A stretch of 64,000 nt of DNA from Macrobrachium rosenbergii (GCF_040412425.1 NC_089753.1:35752413-35816412); one strand, 5' to 3'; counted from the first letter of the stretch, positions 46,310-59,800 are shown. The notes: a model not told the origin generated them from the sequence alone. Translations and numbers: made by a program.

Positions 46310-46669
46310 GGGTTCAATTGTACAGCAAAACGTAGAAAAAATTACATATAGTTAAATACATTTTCAAATAAAAACAAAATCTTAGTAGAAATCAGACCAC
46401 CGAATTCGTCTTGTAAAATAATCATTACACAAAATCAAATGAAAACAACAGATGAGAAATATCTTGGCGTTGTCATTAAAAGAAAGATATAAATATTGTG
46501 ACCAGAATTTCGTAAATATTGACCTGAGAAAGGATGACTAGCCCATCACGCTATTATCTATGGTAGATAGGATGGGTAAGCTGTACTCAGTTCGTAAATA
46601 TTAAGACTAGTTAATGCATATACGTGTACCCCTAAACAGATATATGTATTCCACATTATATATATACAT

Positions 46670-46740
46670 GCATACATAAATATATATATATATGCATATA
46701 TATACATGCATATAGGCTATATACATACACATATATATAT

Positions 46741-46834
<94 letters not shown>
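46670..46834 (+). repeat. Compound (TA)n/(AC)n/(AT)n microsatellite
   Basis: Imperfect TATA/CATA repeats are followed by about 22 AC units and about 26 AT units. Confidence 0.95.
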
Positions 46835-46838
<4 letters not shown>

Positions 46839-46908
46839 CATTATTCTACAAACGACAAGGGATGTGACGTTGGCGAGAATGTTTGAGGATAACATTAAAT
46901 TACCGAGC

Positions 46909-46909
46909 T

Positions 46910-46958
<49 letters not shown>
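46909..46958 (+). repeat. (AAT)n microsatellite
   Basis: About 16 AAT units. Confidence 0.95.
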
Positions 46959-46961
<3 letters not shown>

Positions 46962-47289
46962 TAATAATTTTGTTCATCCAGTTATTTTAGACTGTAACTG
47001 AAAACAGATTTTTTTCGCCTGTTCCAAGACTGATCACGAGAGCTAAGGAAGATTCCAAAAAGGTCTCAGTGAAACTTCTACTTGGCTCTTATTGATTTTA
47101 TTCCTCTTTATAGTATCGTGAAAGTTTAAAAGAATAAATACTTTTATACAGTTTGACTATAAATGAAGCAGAATATCTGAATTAATATAAATAAAAAACA
47201 AATTTCAGCGGTTTCTCTATTTAATAAAGGTAATAAGTTTTGGACCCTCCGAAATGTTGACCTAGTGAAATGATATCAGCGCGGAATAC

Positions 47290-47291
<2 letters not shown>

Positions 47292-47340
<49 letters not shown>
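47292..47340 (+). repeat. (GA)n microsatellite
   Basis: About 24 GA units. Confidence 0.95.
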
Positions 47341-47342
<2 letters not shown>

Positions 47343-47900
47343 CAAGGAGACCCATTGTAAAGGCGGGCTGGCACGACAAGCGCACGTGCACCCAGCACCG
47401 CCTAAATGAGCACGATTCGTGTGGTCTCGCCACCGATTACAGGCATCTTCTGCAAACTGTCGAGATGCGAAAATGTGCCACAATTTCTTAATTACACATG
47501 AATACTGAATAACTAGAATATAATTTGTTCACTATGGCCATGGTTCTATTGAGAATAGGCGGAGATTTTGGGCTTGTTTGGGTGAATGGTGAGACAAGTG
47601 GAGTTACGTAATCAGTTCTGATAAACAAACACAGAGCTTGCGTTGAAAGACTACGTATTTTAATTTCCTTTTGATATTTGCTCCTAAGGCAAGACCTCGT
47701 TTGTAGTGAATGACATGGGCACCACTACTATGTTTGCTCACTTAAATCGTAACTCCCTTCCTCACCCTTCTAAATTTAGCACATTATGTGCTACACTGAC
47801 AGTTCATCTTAACAGCTACTGGCTTTTTACTTTCATTCACATTTCCATCCGTAATGGCGAATTGGCTCAACAATTATAAACAAGTCATATACACGTTTCC

Positions 47901-48205
47901 CGTAAGGGGTTAGTGCCGTCAGTGACCCCATGTGGTGCACTGTAGGCGTTACTTAAGGTTCTTTGCAGCGTGCCTTCGGCTCCTAGCTGCAACCCCTTTT
48001 GTTCGTTTGGCTGTACCTCCTTTCATATTCTCTTTCTTCCATCTTACTCTCCACCATTTCCTAACAATTGATGCATAGTGCAACTGAGGGGTTTTCCTCC
48101 TGTTACACCTTTCAAACCTTTTACCGCCAATTTCCGTTTCGACGCTGAATGGCCTCATAGGTCCCAGTGCTTGGCCTTTGGCCTAAATTCTATATTCAGT
48201 TCAAT
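47901..48205 (+). repeat. Short interspersed repeat, family 2, full-length
   Basis: The copy runs from GTAAGGGGTTAGTGCCGTCA through GGTGCACTGTAGGCGTTAC, GCAGCGTGCCTTCGGC and CCTCATAGGTCCCAGTGCTT to TTGGCCTAAATTCTATATTC. It is nearly identical in layout to the copies at 51.0 and 55.0 kb. Confidence 0.85.
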
Positions 48206-49080
48206 AAGAACGAGATTACCTGTGAGGTAACGTACTAGAATTGTAAGAGGGACATGAACAAGGAGATGGATAGCAAGGGGGATCATTCCGAACAACGAAG
48301 GATTGAGCACACACCCAAGGAGATCAAGAAGACTGCAGGGAAGTTCAGGAGCCGAGGATCAGCAGGCAGGTCACCTCAGGGATTAGAAACGGAAGTGAAC
48401 AGGTGTTGGGTGGAGCACTTTCATGTATACCCAAGTGTAGCTGTCCTCAGTACACTGCTACTTGCAGAAGAAGAAGAAGAAGACTGTAAGCCTTCAAAAG
48501 CTTGTACTTGGTAAATTACGGAATCTGGAACCTAAACCCTCCCATCGTATCGAAACCTTATACGAGTAATATGAATATGTATACACAGTGAAGTTGCGCG
48601 GCTATGTGATTTCTTGCGGCTGCCTAGCCACGCCAACAATGACCATATGACCTTGAGTGCACGTTAATAAATTTTTGTTCATTGTCTCTAGACGCTGAGT
48701 AAGATCATGCGACATAAAGAAAATTCAGTGCAGCTGAACATCTCATTTTCTTGTTTTGTCAAAACGCCGTGGTTCAATTGTTATATATATTCTCCGAAGG
48801 CAACTGCTGGCTTTGGATTCAATGTCTGCGTTTATTTTTAACCATCTTGCATGCGCACACTGGCGCCCCAGGAATAACCTTGATTCTTGAAAACGTAGTG
48901 TCACTAGTGTCACTACCTAAAATAACTGGCATTAAACCTACCAATGTAAGTAGGTTTTACATTTTCCCCACGTGATGCAAAAGGCTGGAATTTGTCGGAA
49001 CAAAGCCTTCACGCTTCTATAGAGGTTCTTTTTCTGTATGTGTGAAATTACAAGAAGTGTTAATTGTTAACCAAATAGAG

Positions 49081-49452
49081 CAGGGGTTTTCAACCTGGGG
49101 TACGCGTACCCCAGGAGGTACGCCAAGGGTCAGTTAGGGGGTACGCTCTCCCCATGGTTCGTTAGGGTTTAGGGGCCTGGCCGCCCATTGACTGCATAGC
49201 CACAGCTAAATAATTATAAAAAAAAATTTTCTTTATTTTTTATGGAATTCTTTGTGTTTACAATATTATTGGTTATGTCAGGAGAGTTGTGTACTTACTT
49301 CCCTTCAGTACAGTACTTGCAAATATACACAATGGAATATTTTTTCCTGCGTTTGTTTTGTTTTTCTACTTTATACAAAGTGAAGGGGGTACATTATTGA
49401 CATTAAAAATACCCAAAAGGGTACGTAGGGAGAAAAAGGTTGAAAATCCCTG
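49081..49452. mobile_element. hAT-like non-autonomous element
   Basis: The ends are CAGGGGTTTTCAACC and GGTTGAAAATCCCTG (inverted, one mismatch). The 8-bp flanks are AAATAGAG on the left and CAATAGAG on the right, a near-perfect 8-bp target duplication. CAGGG-type ends with 8-bp duplications are diagnostic of the hAT superfamily. The 372-bp interior has no transposase. Confidence 0.85.
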
Positions 49453-49586
49453 CAATAGAGTATTCCGAGTCAACACAGGGTTTTAGCTTAAGCACTCTTG
49501 AAATTGAGTTTTGATTATGACAGAATCACAGGGATCCTTAATCTAATAGCGTAATACAGCAAACAACATAAATAAACAAGTAAAAA

Positions 49587-49993
49587 TTGCGCCGAAGGAA
49601 CTTCGGCGCAATCGAGTTTTCTGTACAGCCGCTCCAGCGTATAATCAAGGCCACCGGAAATAGACCTATCTTTCGGTGGTCTAGGTATAATCCTGTATGA
49701 GCCGCGGCCCATGAAACTTTATCCACGGCCCGGTGGTGGCATATCCTATATAGTTGCCAGAATCACGATTATGGCTGGCTAACTTTGAATAAAATAAAAA
49801 CTACCGAGGCTAGAGGGCTGCAATTTGGTATGTTTGATGATTGGAGGGTGGATGATCAACAAACCAATTTGCAGCCCTCTAGCCTCAGTAGTTTTTAAGA
49901 TCTAAGGGCGGACAGAAAAAAAAGTACGGACAGAATAAAATGCGGACGGACAAAGCCGGCACAATGGTTTTCTTTTACAGAAAACCAAAACAA
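49587..49993 (-). mobile_element. Inverted-repeat element, family 3 (copy 1)
   Basis: It begins GCGCCGAAGGAACTTCGGCG (itself a short hairpin) and GAGTTTTCTGTACAGCC, and ends GGTTTTCTTTTACAGAAAAC. A large internal hairpin is built of GAGGCTAGAGGGCTGCAA and its complement TTGCAGCCCTCTAGCCTC. Related copies lie at 53.96 and 58.24 kb in the opposite orientation. Confidence 0.8.
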
Positions 49994-50297
49994 GCTGTTA
50001 TGTGAAGATACAGAGCACGTCACATAATAGTATGATAATGAATTTAAGTGTTAATTCTGTGACACGTAAAGGTTAGGATTAAAGTCATCGCTGCAGAGTC
50101 AAGAGGCCATGTCAGGGAATTTATGAGATTGACCTCCGCCTACGAATTTGGAGGGGGGGTGTGTGTTATATCTTCCTCTGTATCTGCCTGTTTATATCTG
50201 TAGGCATGCCTGTCCACTAGATAACTCGCTATATATGCTTAATTAACTAGCCACAAAGGGGAAAGATAAATACATATGGTAACCTCACCAAACAAAG

Positions 50298-50298
<1 letters not shown>

Positions 50299-50340
<42 letters not shown>
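50299..50340 (+). repeat. (TC)n microsatellite
   Basis: About 20 TC units. Confidence 0.95.
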
Positions 50341-50342
<2 letters not shown>

Positions 50343-50970
50343 TGCCTCTGGGACAAAGCATTTCTTGAAAAATTACCTAATTGAATGCAGCTTGTTATTA
50401 TTCCATTGGTTATCCTATTCACGCTGAAAGGAGAGAGGGTCTTGATTAGCAAGTTTCAAGAAAAGAAGAAGAAAAAACTAAAAATGTCATTCCCATGATG
50501 ACTTGTGACAATCTGGAAATAAACAAGGGGGTATTAAAGAATTAAGGAAGGAATTTAACTTTAACTGGCCACGACATCTGGTTCTTGTTACATAAAAATT
50601 TCTGAGTGTCACAACCAATGAAATTTATTTCAGAATGTCATAAAGAAGAGATTAGAAGTTTTAGTATAAATGTAATTTTTAAGTATTTCAGCAGCTTCAT
50701 CGTCCTACCGAGGTCTAAATAAGGGTGAGTATAAAATCAGCGAATGTATAACCACAACATTGCTAAAAAAATAAAAAAATCCAGACTTCAGTAGCAGGGA
50801 AATGCACATCGCTTCATGACATTGCCTAGTTAACGCTTGTTATCTCCCCGGCCTCATATGTAATCGTATATATGTGTCTGTCCGGATTTATATCATTCCC
50901 ATCATAGCACAATGTCCCATGTAGGTGACAAGTTTAACAGCTTATAGGAGGCACGAGACTACAGATCCCT

Positions 50971-51220
50971 GCCTCGTAAGGGGGGGTAATGCCGTCAGTG
51001 CACCTCACGTGGTGCACTGTAGGCATTAATTAAGGTTCCTTGCAGCGTTCCTTCGGCCCCTAGCTGCAACCCGTTTCTTTCGTTTTACTGCACCTCCGTT
51101 CATAAGTCTGTTTTTCCCATCTTTCTTTCCACCATCTCCTAGGAATTGTTTCAGTGCTGAATGACTTCGTAGGTCCCAACGCTTGGCCTTTGGCCTAAAT
51201 CTTATATTCCAATTCCAACT
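50971..51220 (+). repeat. Short interspersed repeat, family 2, with internal deletion
   Basis: It contains AATGCCGTCAGTGCACCTCA, GTGGTGCACTGTAGGCATTA, GCAGCGTTCCTTCGGCCCC and CGTAGGTCCCAACGCTTGG. The block with GAGGTTTTCCTCCTGTTAC is missing. Confidence 0.8.
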
Positions 51221-51803
51221 ACAGATCCCCGTGACGTTTCGATTCCTCCAGCTAGCAACGGATTAGTAAAAATAAATACAGAAGCTTGACACATAATGGA
51301 GTACAAGGTCAGTTCAGAATAAGAATAATTGAAAACGAGACAATGGAATCTGAAGATTTCTCTCTTGAATGAACTTTCTTTTTATTTCTTACATTTTTTT
51401 TTATTTACAATTCTCTTCATGGAAGGATTCTGCTCTAAAGCTTCACTGGGAAACTGGAAATCGTCTTTGATTGGGAAAGGTTTTTTTTATCATCATTACT
51501 TACAGGTTTTTGGCTTCAAACACTATTCATACCTAGAGTGTATATTATGTAGTATATTTTACTCAGTTCCTTCAGCTTTTACACACACTGCTCTTGTCTG
51601 TGATATGCAAGCACAAGCAAGCATGGTTTGCATTGCACCCCTCAGCTGACTGTGCTGTTGTGTAAGCTTACTCCATTACTTATTCCATTAAAAAGAATAA
51701 ACATTTCTTCTTATATTTTCACGTCTGAACTTTTGCTCACAACATCTGTGCTTTTAGATTTCTTAAAAAAATCGAGCATTTCCGGTCAACAACTCGATTT
51801 CAG

Positions 51804-51986
51804 GACTGAATGAAGTGGTGCTTGCGAAGACCCGGGAATACTGCACGTGTTCAAGAGGACGGTTATGGGCTTGGTGTCAGGCACGAGTGCCAATCCTCCA
51901 TTGGCTCCCGAATTACCCAATCAGGAGCGCTCTTGTGGGTGACATCATCGCGGGAATCACTGTTGCCATAATGCACATTCCACAAG
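51804..51986 (+). CDS. SLC26 exon 1 of those found, pre-membrane to TM1
   Basis: The acceptor is CGATTTCAG. The exon enters with two bases completing a codon and contains no in-frame ATG, so an upstream coding exon must exist. It encodes [18 protein letters not shown] and then [18 protein letters not shown]. It ends CCACAAG before GCAAGA, a GC donor: only this boundary keeps PQG|MAYSLL in frame. Confidence 0.88.
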
Positions 51987-54900
51987 GCAAGAAATACTGT
52001 TTTTCTTCTTCCTTTTTTTTTGCGAATTGACGTTTTATAATTAGGGGATATGGAAGATACGTACGTAAATGATAAAAAAATATATGATAGGAGTAAGGAA
52101 AAGAAAGAACGCTTTTTAGGCTGTACCCTCCACTTATAACTTTACATTAAGGAACCAATATATATTTTCCTTGTATTTGTGCAAAGTTTGTTGTTAAGTT
52201 GTCATGTCGCAAAGCATGTTCACGTGACTCCACCTTGCGTCTACTGGCTTAATGAAGATTAAATATAAAACGTCCCCATGAAAATGAATGTCAAGAAAGA
52301 TATGGTCCTATGAAAATAAAGGTCTAAAACCAAAGAAGAGCTTAATCAATTTTCATATACTGGAGAGGTAGGTTCGCAAACTAGGATGAAGGTGGGGGTC
52401 GAGAGATCTTTAAAAAAAAATGCAAAGTTTAAATAGATAAAATGGAACAAAATGTGGCAAGCTCCTTCTGCTTGAAAAAAACAATAAACTCACAATATAC
52501 ACGTCACACAAATGACATGGCTAAATTTCAAATGACAATGTAACTCAAGGAGGTAATAAAAAAAAAACTTTCTATACTTCTCAGTCATCAATATTATTGT
52601 TGAGGTGTTTGTAGTCATCAATACGAGGTAATCATGAAAGTATTTCTGACATTCACACAGGCATGGCATATTCACTACTTGCAAACCTCCCACCGATCAC
52701 CGGACTGTATATGGCTTTCTTTCCTGTTCTCATGTACGTTTTCTTGGGAACTTCAAGTCACATCTCAATGGGTAAGTTTTCTTGGGAACGTCAAGCCACA
52801 TCTCAATGGGTAAGTTTTCTAGGGAACTTCAAGCCACATCTCAATTGGTAAGTTTTCTTGGGAACTTCAAGTCACATCTCAATGGGTAAGTTTTCTTGGG
52901 AACTTCAAGTCACATCTCAGTGGGTAAGTTTTCTTGGGAACTTTAAGCCACATCTCGATTAGTAAGTTTTCTTGGGAACTTTAATCCACATCTCAATGGG
53001 TAAGTTTTCTTGGGAACTTTAATCCACATCTCAATGGGTAAGTTTTCTTGGGAACTTTAATCCACATCTCAATGGGTAAGTTTTCTTGGGAACTTCAAGT
53101 CACATCTCAGTGGGTAAGTTTTCTTGGGAACTTCAAGTCACATCTCAATGGGTAAGTTTTCTTGGGAACTTCAAGTCACATCTCATTGGGTAAGTTTTCT
53201 TGGGAACTTCAAGTCACATCTCAATGAGTGAGTTTTCTTGGGAACTTCAAGCCACATCTCAATGGGTAAGTTTTCTTGGGAACTTCAAGTCACATCTCAA
53301 TGGATAAGTTTTCTTGGGAACTTCAAGTCACATCTCAACGGGTAAGAGTTCCATCTCAATGGGTAAGTTTTCTTGGGAACTTCAAGTCTTGCCTCAAAAA
53401 TTAAGTGAACTTCAAGACATGTCTCAGTGATGGATTATTGAAATTCAAGTCTTGTTTCCATGGGTAAGTTTTCTTAGGAACTTATTACTGTTTGTCTGCT
53501 TCAGAAAAAAAATATAAAAGTTTTATAATGTCGCATCCTATCACACAGGTCTTTTAATTAACCATAACAAGCTTGCAAGAAATAGCTTCGGAAGTATTTC
53601 CTTTGCTGTAAACTTAATCGTCAATGAACTGTTGAACATAGCCTTATTTGTAGTGCAAAAATATCAGCAGAGTGAGTCGACTCCCGCTCCTTAACCGATC
53701 ACCGAAAACGTATAATTAAAAGCTAACCTTTTTCCTGCAGGAACGTACGCCATAGGCTCTCTCATGATGAGCAAAGTGGTGACAGAGTTATCAACTGATT
53801 CCACGGAGGGTCACACTGGCGTACACCAGCCCCCAGAGGGAGGCCCCGATGCCACCACTCACACAGCCCAGCAAGTCTCCGCTGTTTTGGGGTTCGCAGT
53901 TGGAATTTGGGAGGTGAGCGTTGTGAGAAATGTTGCCGAATTGTTTTAGAACACCGTTTTTAGCTTTCTGCTAGAAAACTATTGAGGTGGGTATTTGTCT
54001 GTCCGTCCGCACTTTTTCTGTTCGCCTTCAGATCTTAAAAACTACTGAGGCTAGAGGGCTGCAACTTGGTATGTTGATCATCCACCCTCCAATCATCAAA
54101 CATACCAAATTGCAGCCCTCTAGCTTCAGTAGTTTTTATTTTATTCCGCACTTTTTCTGTCCGCCTTCAGATCTTAAAAACTACTGAGGCTAGAGGGCTG
54201 CAACTTGGTATGTTGGTCATCCACACTCCAATCATCAAATACACCAAATTGCAGCCCTCTAGCTTCAGTAGTTTTTATTTTATTTAAAGTTAAAGTTAGC
54301 CATGATTTAGCCATGATCGTGCGCCTGGCACCGCTACAGGTGCCAATAACAAAGGCCACCACCAGGCCGTGGTTGGAAGTTTAATGGGCCGCGGCTGAGA
54401 GTTTCATGGACCGTGGCTGAGAATTTCATACAGCATTATACGCCGTACAGAACTGCGCTTTTTTTTTTTTTTACTTGCTGTTGTCTTCTCTAACGTCGGA
54501 CCTACTCCGATATTTCAATCCATGGGGGTCCTTGTCGGAGAAGGGGAATACGAAAAATAGGAATAAATGAGGGGGTTGCCTAATAAAAATTGTAAGATAA
54601 CTGAAAACAGTACAAGGAGAACTATAGGTATCAATGACAAAAAAAGTACTAGCACATGGAAAACACAGACGACAAAGTTAACTTTCGATCCGATCATGTA
54701 TGAAGATCTAATTATATCCTGTCACGTTCGTTACCTGTATAAAGACCCAATTATATCCTGTCGCGCGTTACCAACTTATTCCCCAGAAAGGTGCGAAACC
54801 ACACAATTCTACGGGAATTGCTCGGATGTTTTCGAATGCCTGATTCCAGACGATCGGTACAGAACATTATGATTCGCATGTGTTTGCATGACCGGACTTA

Positions 54901-55400
54901 TCGTTACAATAACTCATTACTCTCTGAGAAATACTTGATGAAACACTACAACGTACATGGAACAGTTAGATAAGAACCTTGAAATATATTTAGAAAAGCG
55001 TAGCCTGCATAGCCATAAACCCCGTAGGAATTGGTAGTGCCGTCAGTGCACATCATGCGGTGCACTGTAGGCATTGCTTAAGGTTCCTTGCAGCGTGCTT
55101 TCGGCCCCTAGCTGCAACCCCTTTCGTTCCTTTTACTGTACCTCCTTTCATATTCTATTTCTTCCATCTTACTTTTCACCCTCTCCTAACAGTTCATGCA
55201 TGGTGCAACTGCGAGGTTTTCCTCCTGTTACACCTTTCAAACCTTTTACTGTCAATTTCGGTTTCAGCGCTGAATGACCTCATTGGTCCCAGTGCTTGGC
55301 CTTTGGCCTAAATTCTATATTCAATTCAATTCAATTCGAGAACAAGGTTAACATCTGTAGCCACTGTCTTTTGGGGAACAAAAGTACGTGTGTGTGTTTG

Positions 55401-55447
<47 letters not shown>

Positions 55448-56129
55448 TATAGATAGGTATATTGACTGATGGATAGATACTCATTGATATTCTTTAAGAA
55501 CAAACAAAGTAAGGTTCAAGTTAACTAATTAAGCAGACCTTAACTGTAATGCGGTATCAAAACTCTACAGAAAAAGCTATATACTTTCCCCTCAACTTGC
55601 TCTAACAATCAAAACAACAACAGCAACAACAAAAACAACAGCTACAGTGCACTCTCTACAATTCCAGGTCGCCTTCGGTCTGCTGAATTTTGGAGAGGTG
55701 TTGAACGTGATCTTGTCCGACATGCTCATCTCCGGTTTCACGACCTCCGTAGGTTTTCACGTGTTGACCTCCCAGGTCAAATCCCTTCTGGGCATCCCCG
55801 GGATTAAGTCTCGTTACGGACCCTTGAAAAACATCTACGTGAGTTGTTGGTCAGAGTTCTGTGAAACTGTTTTTAGATTTTAAGTTCATATGCAATGCAT
55901 TGCTACCATAATACAATTCTTGTATTTTGATAATTTACTCACATTTTTATTGATTTGTTGATTTATTTGTTAATTTATCTGTTTTTTCTGATATCTAATC
56001 TCTTCTTTCTGTATTTCCCGTTATTTTCCATTACTTCTTTTGAATGAGCAACATTTTTTTTGGAAGATAGAATTTCAAATCAATGGCCCCTTTGGTGGGC
56101 TTATTCCATATGAATAGGGTTCATCTTCA

Positions 56130-56178
<49 letters not shown>

Positions 56179-56395
56179 TTAGTAAGCTCAAATTTCACTT
56201 TAAACGATTAATTAGTTGATTCGAATTCTAACTGCTGATCATTAGTTGCATAACGATTCATTTTCAGTCGCAATGCAACTTGAATATTTATTTTCCACTA
56301 ATACTTTTAAAGGAATTGCAGGGACCATGGAACTGGTTGATGAAATTTGCAATATGGTGTGCTGTAACCCAAGGTTGATTTCCTTTGTATTCTGC

Positions 56396-56477
<82 letters not shown>

Positions 56478-56544
56478 ACATATCATAGAAATGAAATACA
56501 TAAATTGCTATTAGTATCATTCTTCGAAATTATCAAAAATTATG

Positions 56545-56579
<35 letters not shown>

Positions 56580-56647
56580 CTATCATAGAAATGAAATACA
56601 TAAATTACTATTAGTATTACTATTCAAAAATATAAAAAATTATGACT

Positions 56648-56720
<73 letters not shown>

Positions 56721-56787
56721 ATCATAGAAATGAAATACGTAAATTACTATAAGTATTATTTTTCAGAATTATAAAAAATTATGACTG

Positions 56788-56854
<67 letters not shown>

Positions 56855-59800
56855 ATCATAGAAACGAAATACATATATTGTTATAAGTATCGTTATTCAA
56901 AATTATAAAAATTATGACTGAACAAAAGAGAGAGAGAGAGAACGTGCTTAGCTACTCATAACACTAAATCTTATTTACTACCTCAAAGGAATTATCTTCT
57001 TGTATTCCCAAGCACACTTTCCCTCCCGCAGACCTACATCGACATCTTCAGTAATATCCGCCAGGCCAAAATCGCAGTGGTATTAATCTCACTCGTCTGC
57101 ATAGCCATGTTGGTCGTCAACAACGAAATACTGAAAGTAAGTTCATGTCTATTTCCCTTCATTCAAATGTTCTCTTCACTTTTATAGTATTATAGTAGAT
57201 GGGACAAAGTCTCGATATCTCGATGGTCTGGAAATGGGCTGGAATAGTTTGAACAATTTAAGTATATCTTAGTTTAAACAGACCACTGAGCTGATTAACA
57301 GCTCTCCTAGGGCTGGCCCGAAGGATTAGGTTTATCTTACGTGGCTCAGAACCAACTGGTTACCTAGCAACGGGACCTACAGCTTATTGTGGAATCCGAA
57401 CCACATTATGACGAGAAATGAATTTCTATCACCTAAAATAAATTCCTCTATTTCTTCTTTGGCCGGTCGGAGAGTCGAACGCTGGGCCAACAGCGTGCTA
57501 GCCGAGAGCGCCACCCACCCCTTCAATGAAGAACTATTGGAATAGTTTGGAATTTTTAGTTCTTTGAAACTGGGTGCTTTTTAATTCGCCAGTATTGGTC
57601 TGGAATGAGCTGGTGTAGTTTTGGAATGTTGAATTCTCTGAAATTTATTGTTTTTTTATCGCCAAAATTGGGAACAAATTATTTCATGTTAGCTGTTGTG
57701 TGAAATCACGGTAAAGAATCTGTGACTTCAAATTTGTACCAATATACAAAAAATATTTGCTGCTTGGGGCAAGAATGAGTGAGGAGGTGTCACAACTGCC
57801 AAAACCCGTTCTCGTGCGACGCCATCTTTTGTCAATAAGGGGAAAACCTGAGCACCGAATAAAGTGCATTGTTTTATTGTGGATAGTTTTGCATACACAG
57901 GGAGCTCAGTGGCTTTTGAAATGAGTGGAATTTGAATTCGATTTTTGAAATATCAAATTGCCCAGAAGCCAAAATAATAGGCTAGAAAACATGAAAGCGT
58001 TTTATAAACGTTTTTAGCAGTCAAAGCAACGTACACTGGATAAATCAAACGTCCCAGTGAATTTCATAACCCTTTCAATATTAGTAATGAATGTAACTAC
58101 ACAAATGTTACGGAAAACTTGGAGACATTAACTTCAATTTTTAGGAACTCGGTATCAAACAGCTCTACTAAAAGAGTTGAGACTTTCCCAGTAATTTGAT
58201 GGTCTTGTGAATCTTCCTATTCTGAAATCCAATTTTAGTTTTCTGTAAAAGAAAATTGTGCCGGCTTTGTGCCCGTCCGCACTTTATTCTGTCCGCCCTC
58301 ACATCTTAAAAACTACTGGGGCAAGAGGGCTGCAAATTGGTATGTTGATCATCCACCCTCCAATCATCAAACATACCAAACTGCAGCCCTCTAGCCTCAG
58401 TAGTTTTTCTTCTATTTAAGGTTAAAGTTAGCCATAATCGTGCTTCTGGCAACGATATAGGCTAGGCCACCACCGGCCGTTGTTAAAGTTTAACGGGCCG
58501 CGGCTCATACAGCATTATACCGAGACTACCAAAAGACAGATCTATTTTCGGTGGTCTTGATTATACGCTGTAGCGGCTGTACAGAAAACTTGATTGCGCC
58601 GAAGAAACTTCGGCGCATTTTTTACTTGTTTGGCAATGGGAATGGTTTAAGCCTTCAGGCTTCTGTAATGGACCTAAAAGTACGTAACGTAATCTAGAAT
58701 TCACGGCCAAACAAATAAGGGAAAGGTGATTTTCCAGATGCCATAAGGGAGTTGAGCTCAAGGATAACGTAAAAATATGAAAGGCAAATAACTTGCTAAA
58801 CAAGGGGAAAATTGCGAAATGAGGATAAATATATTGAAAGGCACATGCAAAAAATCCTTAAAATGATAAAATCACAAAAAGATACCCATAGGCTGTATTA
58901 TTGTCGTTTGTATGTAATTCTGTCCATCTTCTCCATCTGCAGCCGAGAGTACAGAAGTATACGAAGCTCCCTATCCCGATGGAGCTCATCGTGGTGGTCC
59001 TTGGTACTGTGGCTTCCTACTACGGCGACTTCCATGGGAGGTATGATGTCAGGGTAGTCGGCGAGGTTCCTACAGGGTAAGCATTTGTCATTCTATCAGT
59101 TTGGGCTTATGCCATTAAGGGCTCATTCTTCCTGAGCAGCCTGTAGTGGTGACTGTAGATAATGGCATGAAAATTGTGCCTCGATGCAGAGCTAGCTGGA
59201 ACTGCCTCGACATTAGCTAGCTAGAATTGCCTGGTAGAATTTAAGGACTTCAACCTCTCAACTTCCAGACTGTGATTCACGGGAATGAGGTGCACCTGAT
59301 ATGTATATACGTTATATATGTTTAGATGCAGAAACAGAAGGGAAACTCTTGACCAAGGTGCAATAGAAATCAACTTGAGGTAAAGGCCCTCTAACGTACA
59401 ATTATCAAGTAATCCATTTATACCAAATTTTGCTATAACTAATAAAGTCTTGGGAATGGTTCTGCAGAGACAAACTTGATACTATGGTACTTTTGTTCAG
59501 CAATCACGATCTTAAAAATGCTTTCATTTTCAAAGTACTGTCAGAATAACTGTCCACGTTATCCCCGGACAAAGTCCAAAAGAAAATAAAAATATGAGTA
59601 AAGGGATATAAAAATATGAATAATAAAATGAAACATAACAATGCAATTTCACAGTGATTTTTCACTTTCGTTATAACTATTTTCACAAGAGGCTATTTCT
59701 CTTGAAGGGGGTGGCTTGGCTTCCTAGAACAATAAGTCAGCAGCCAATGCCACATTCGTCCTCTTAACTACTGCTGCTGCTGCTTACTATTAACACAATT

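Noticed and set aside
46124..46961. Open frames with YIYIYI or CVCVCV runs
   Set aside because: They are translations of TA, CA and AAT microsatellites.
48254..48514. 86-codon open frame ending in an acidic EEEEED run
   Set aside because: It lies just after a family-2 repeat, the acidic run comes from a GAA microsatellite, and there is no homology or splice context that links it to the SLC26 gene.
56242..56520. Open frames encoding RERERE or SLSLSL runs at the (GA)n/(CT)n tracts (also at 41.0, 41.3, 45.7 and 47.3 kb)
   Set aside because: They are simple translations of dinucleotide repeats, which lack stops in these frames. There are no splice sites or conserved flanks.
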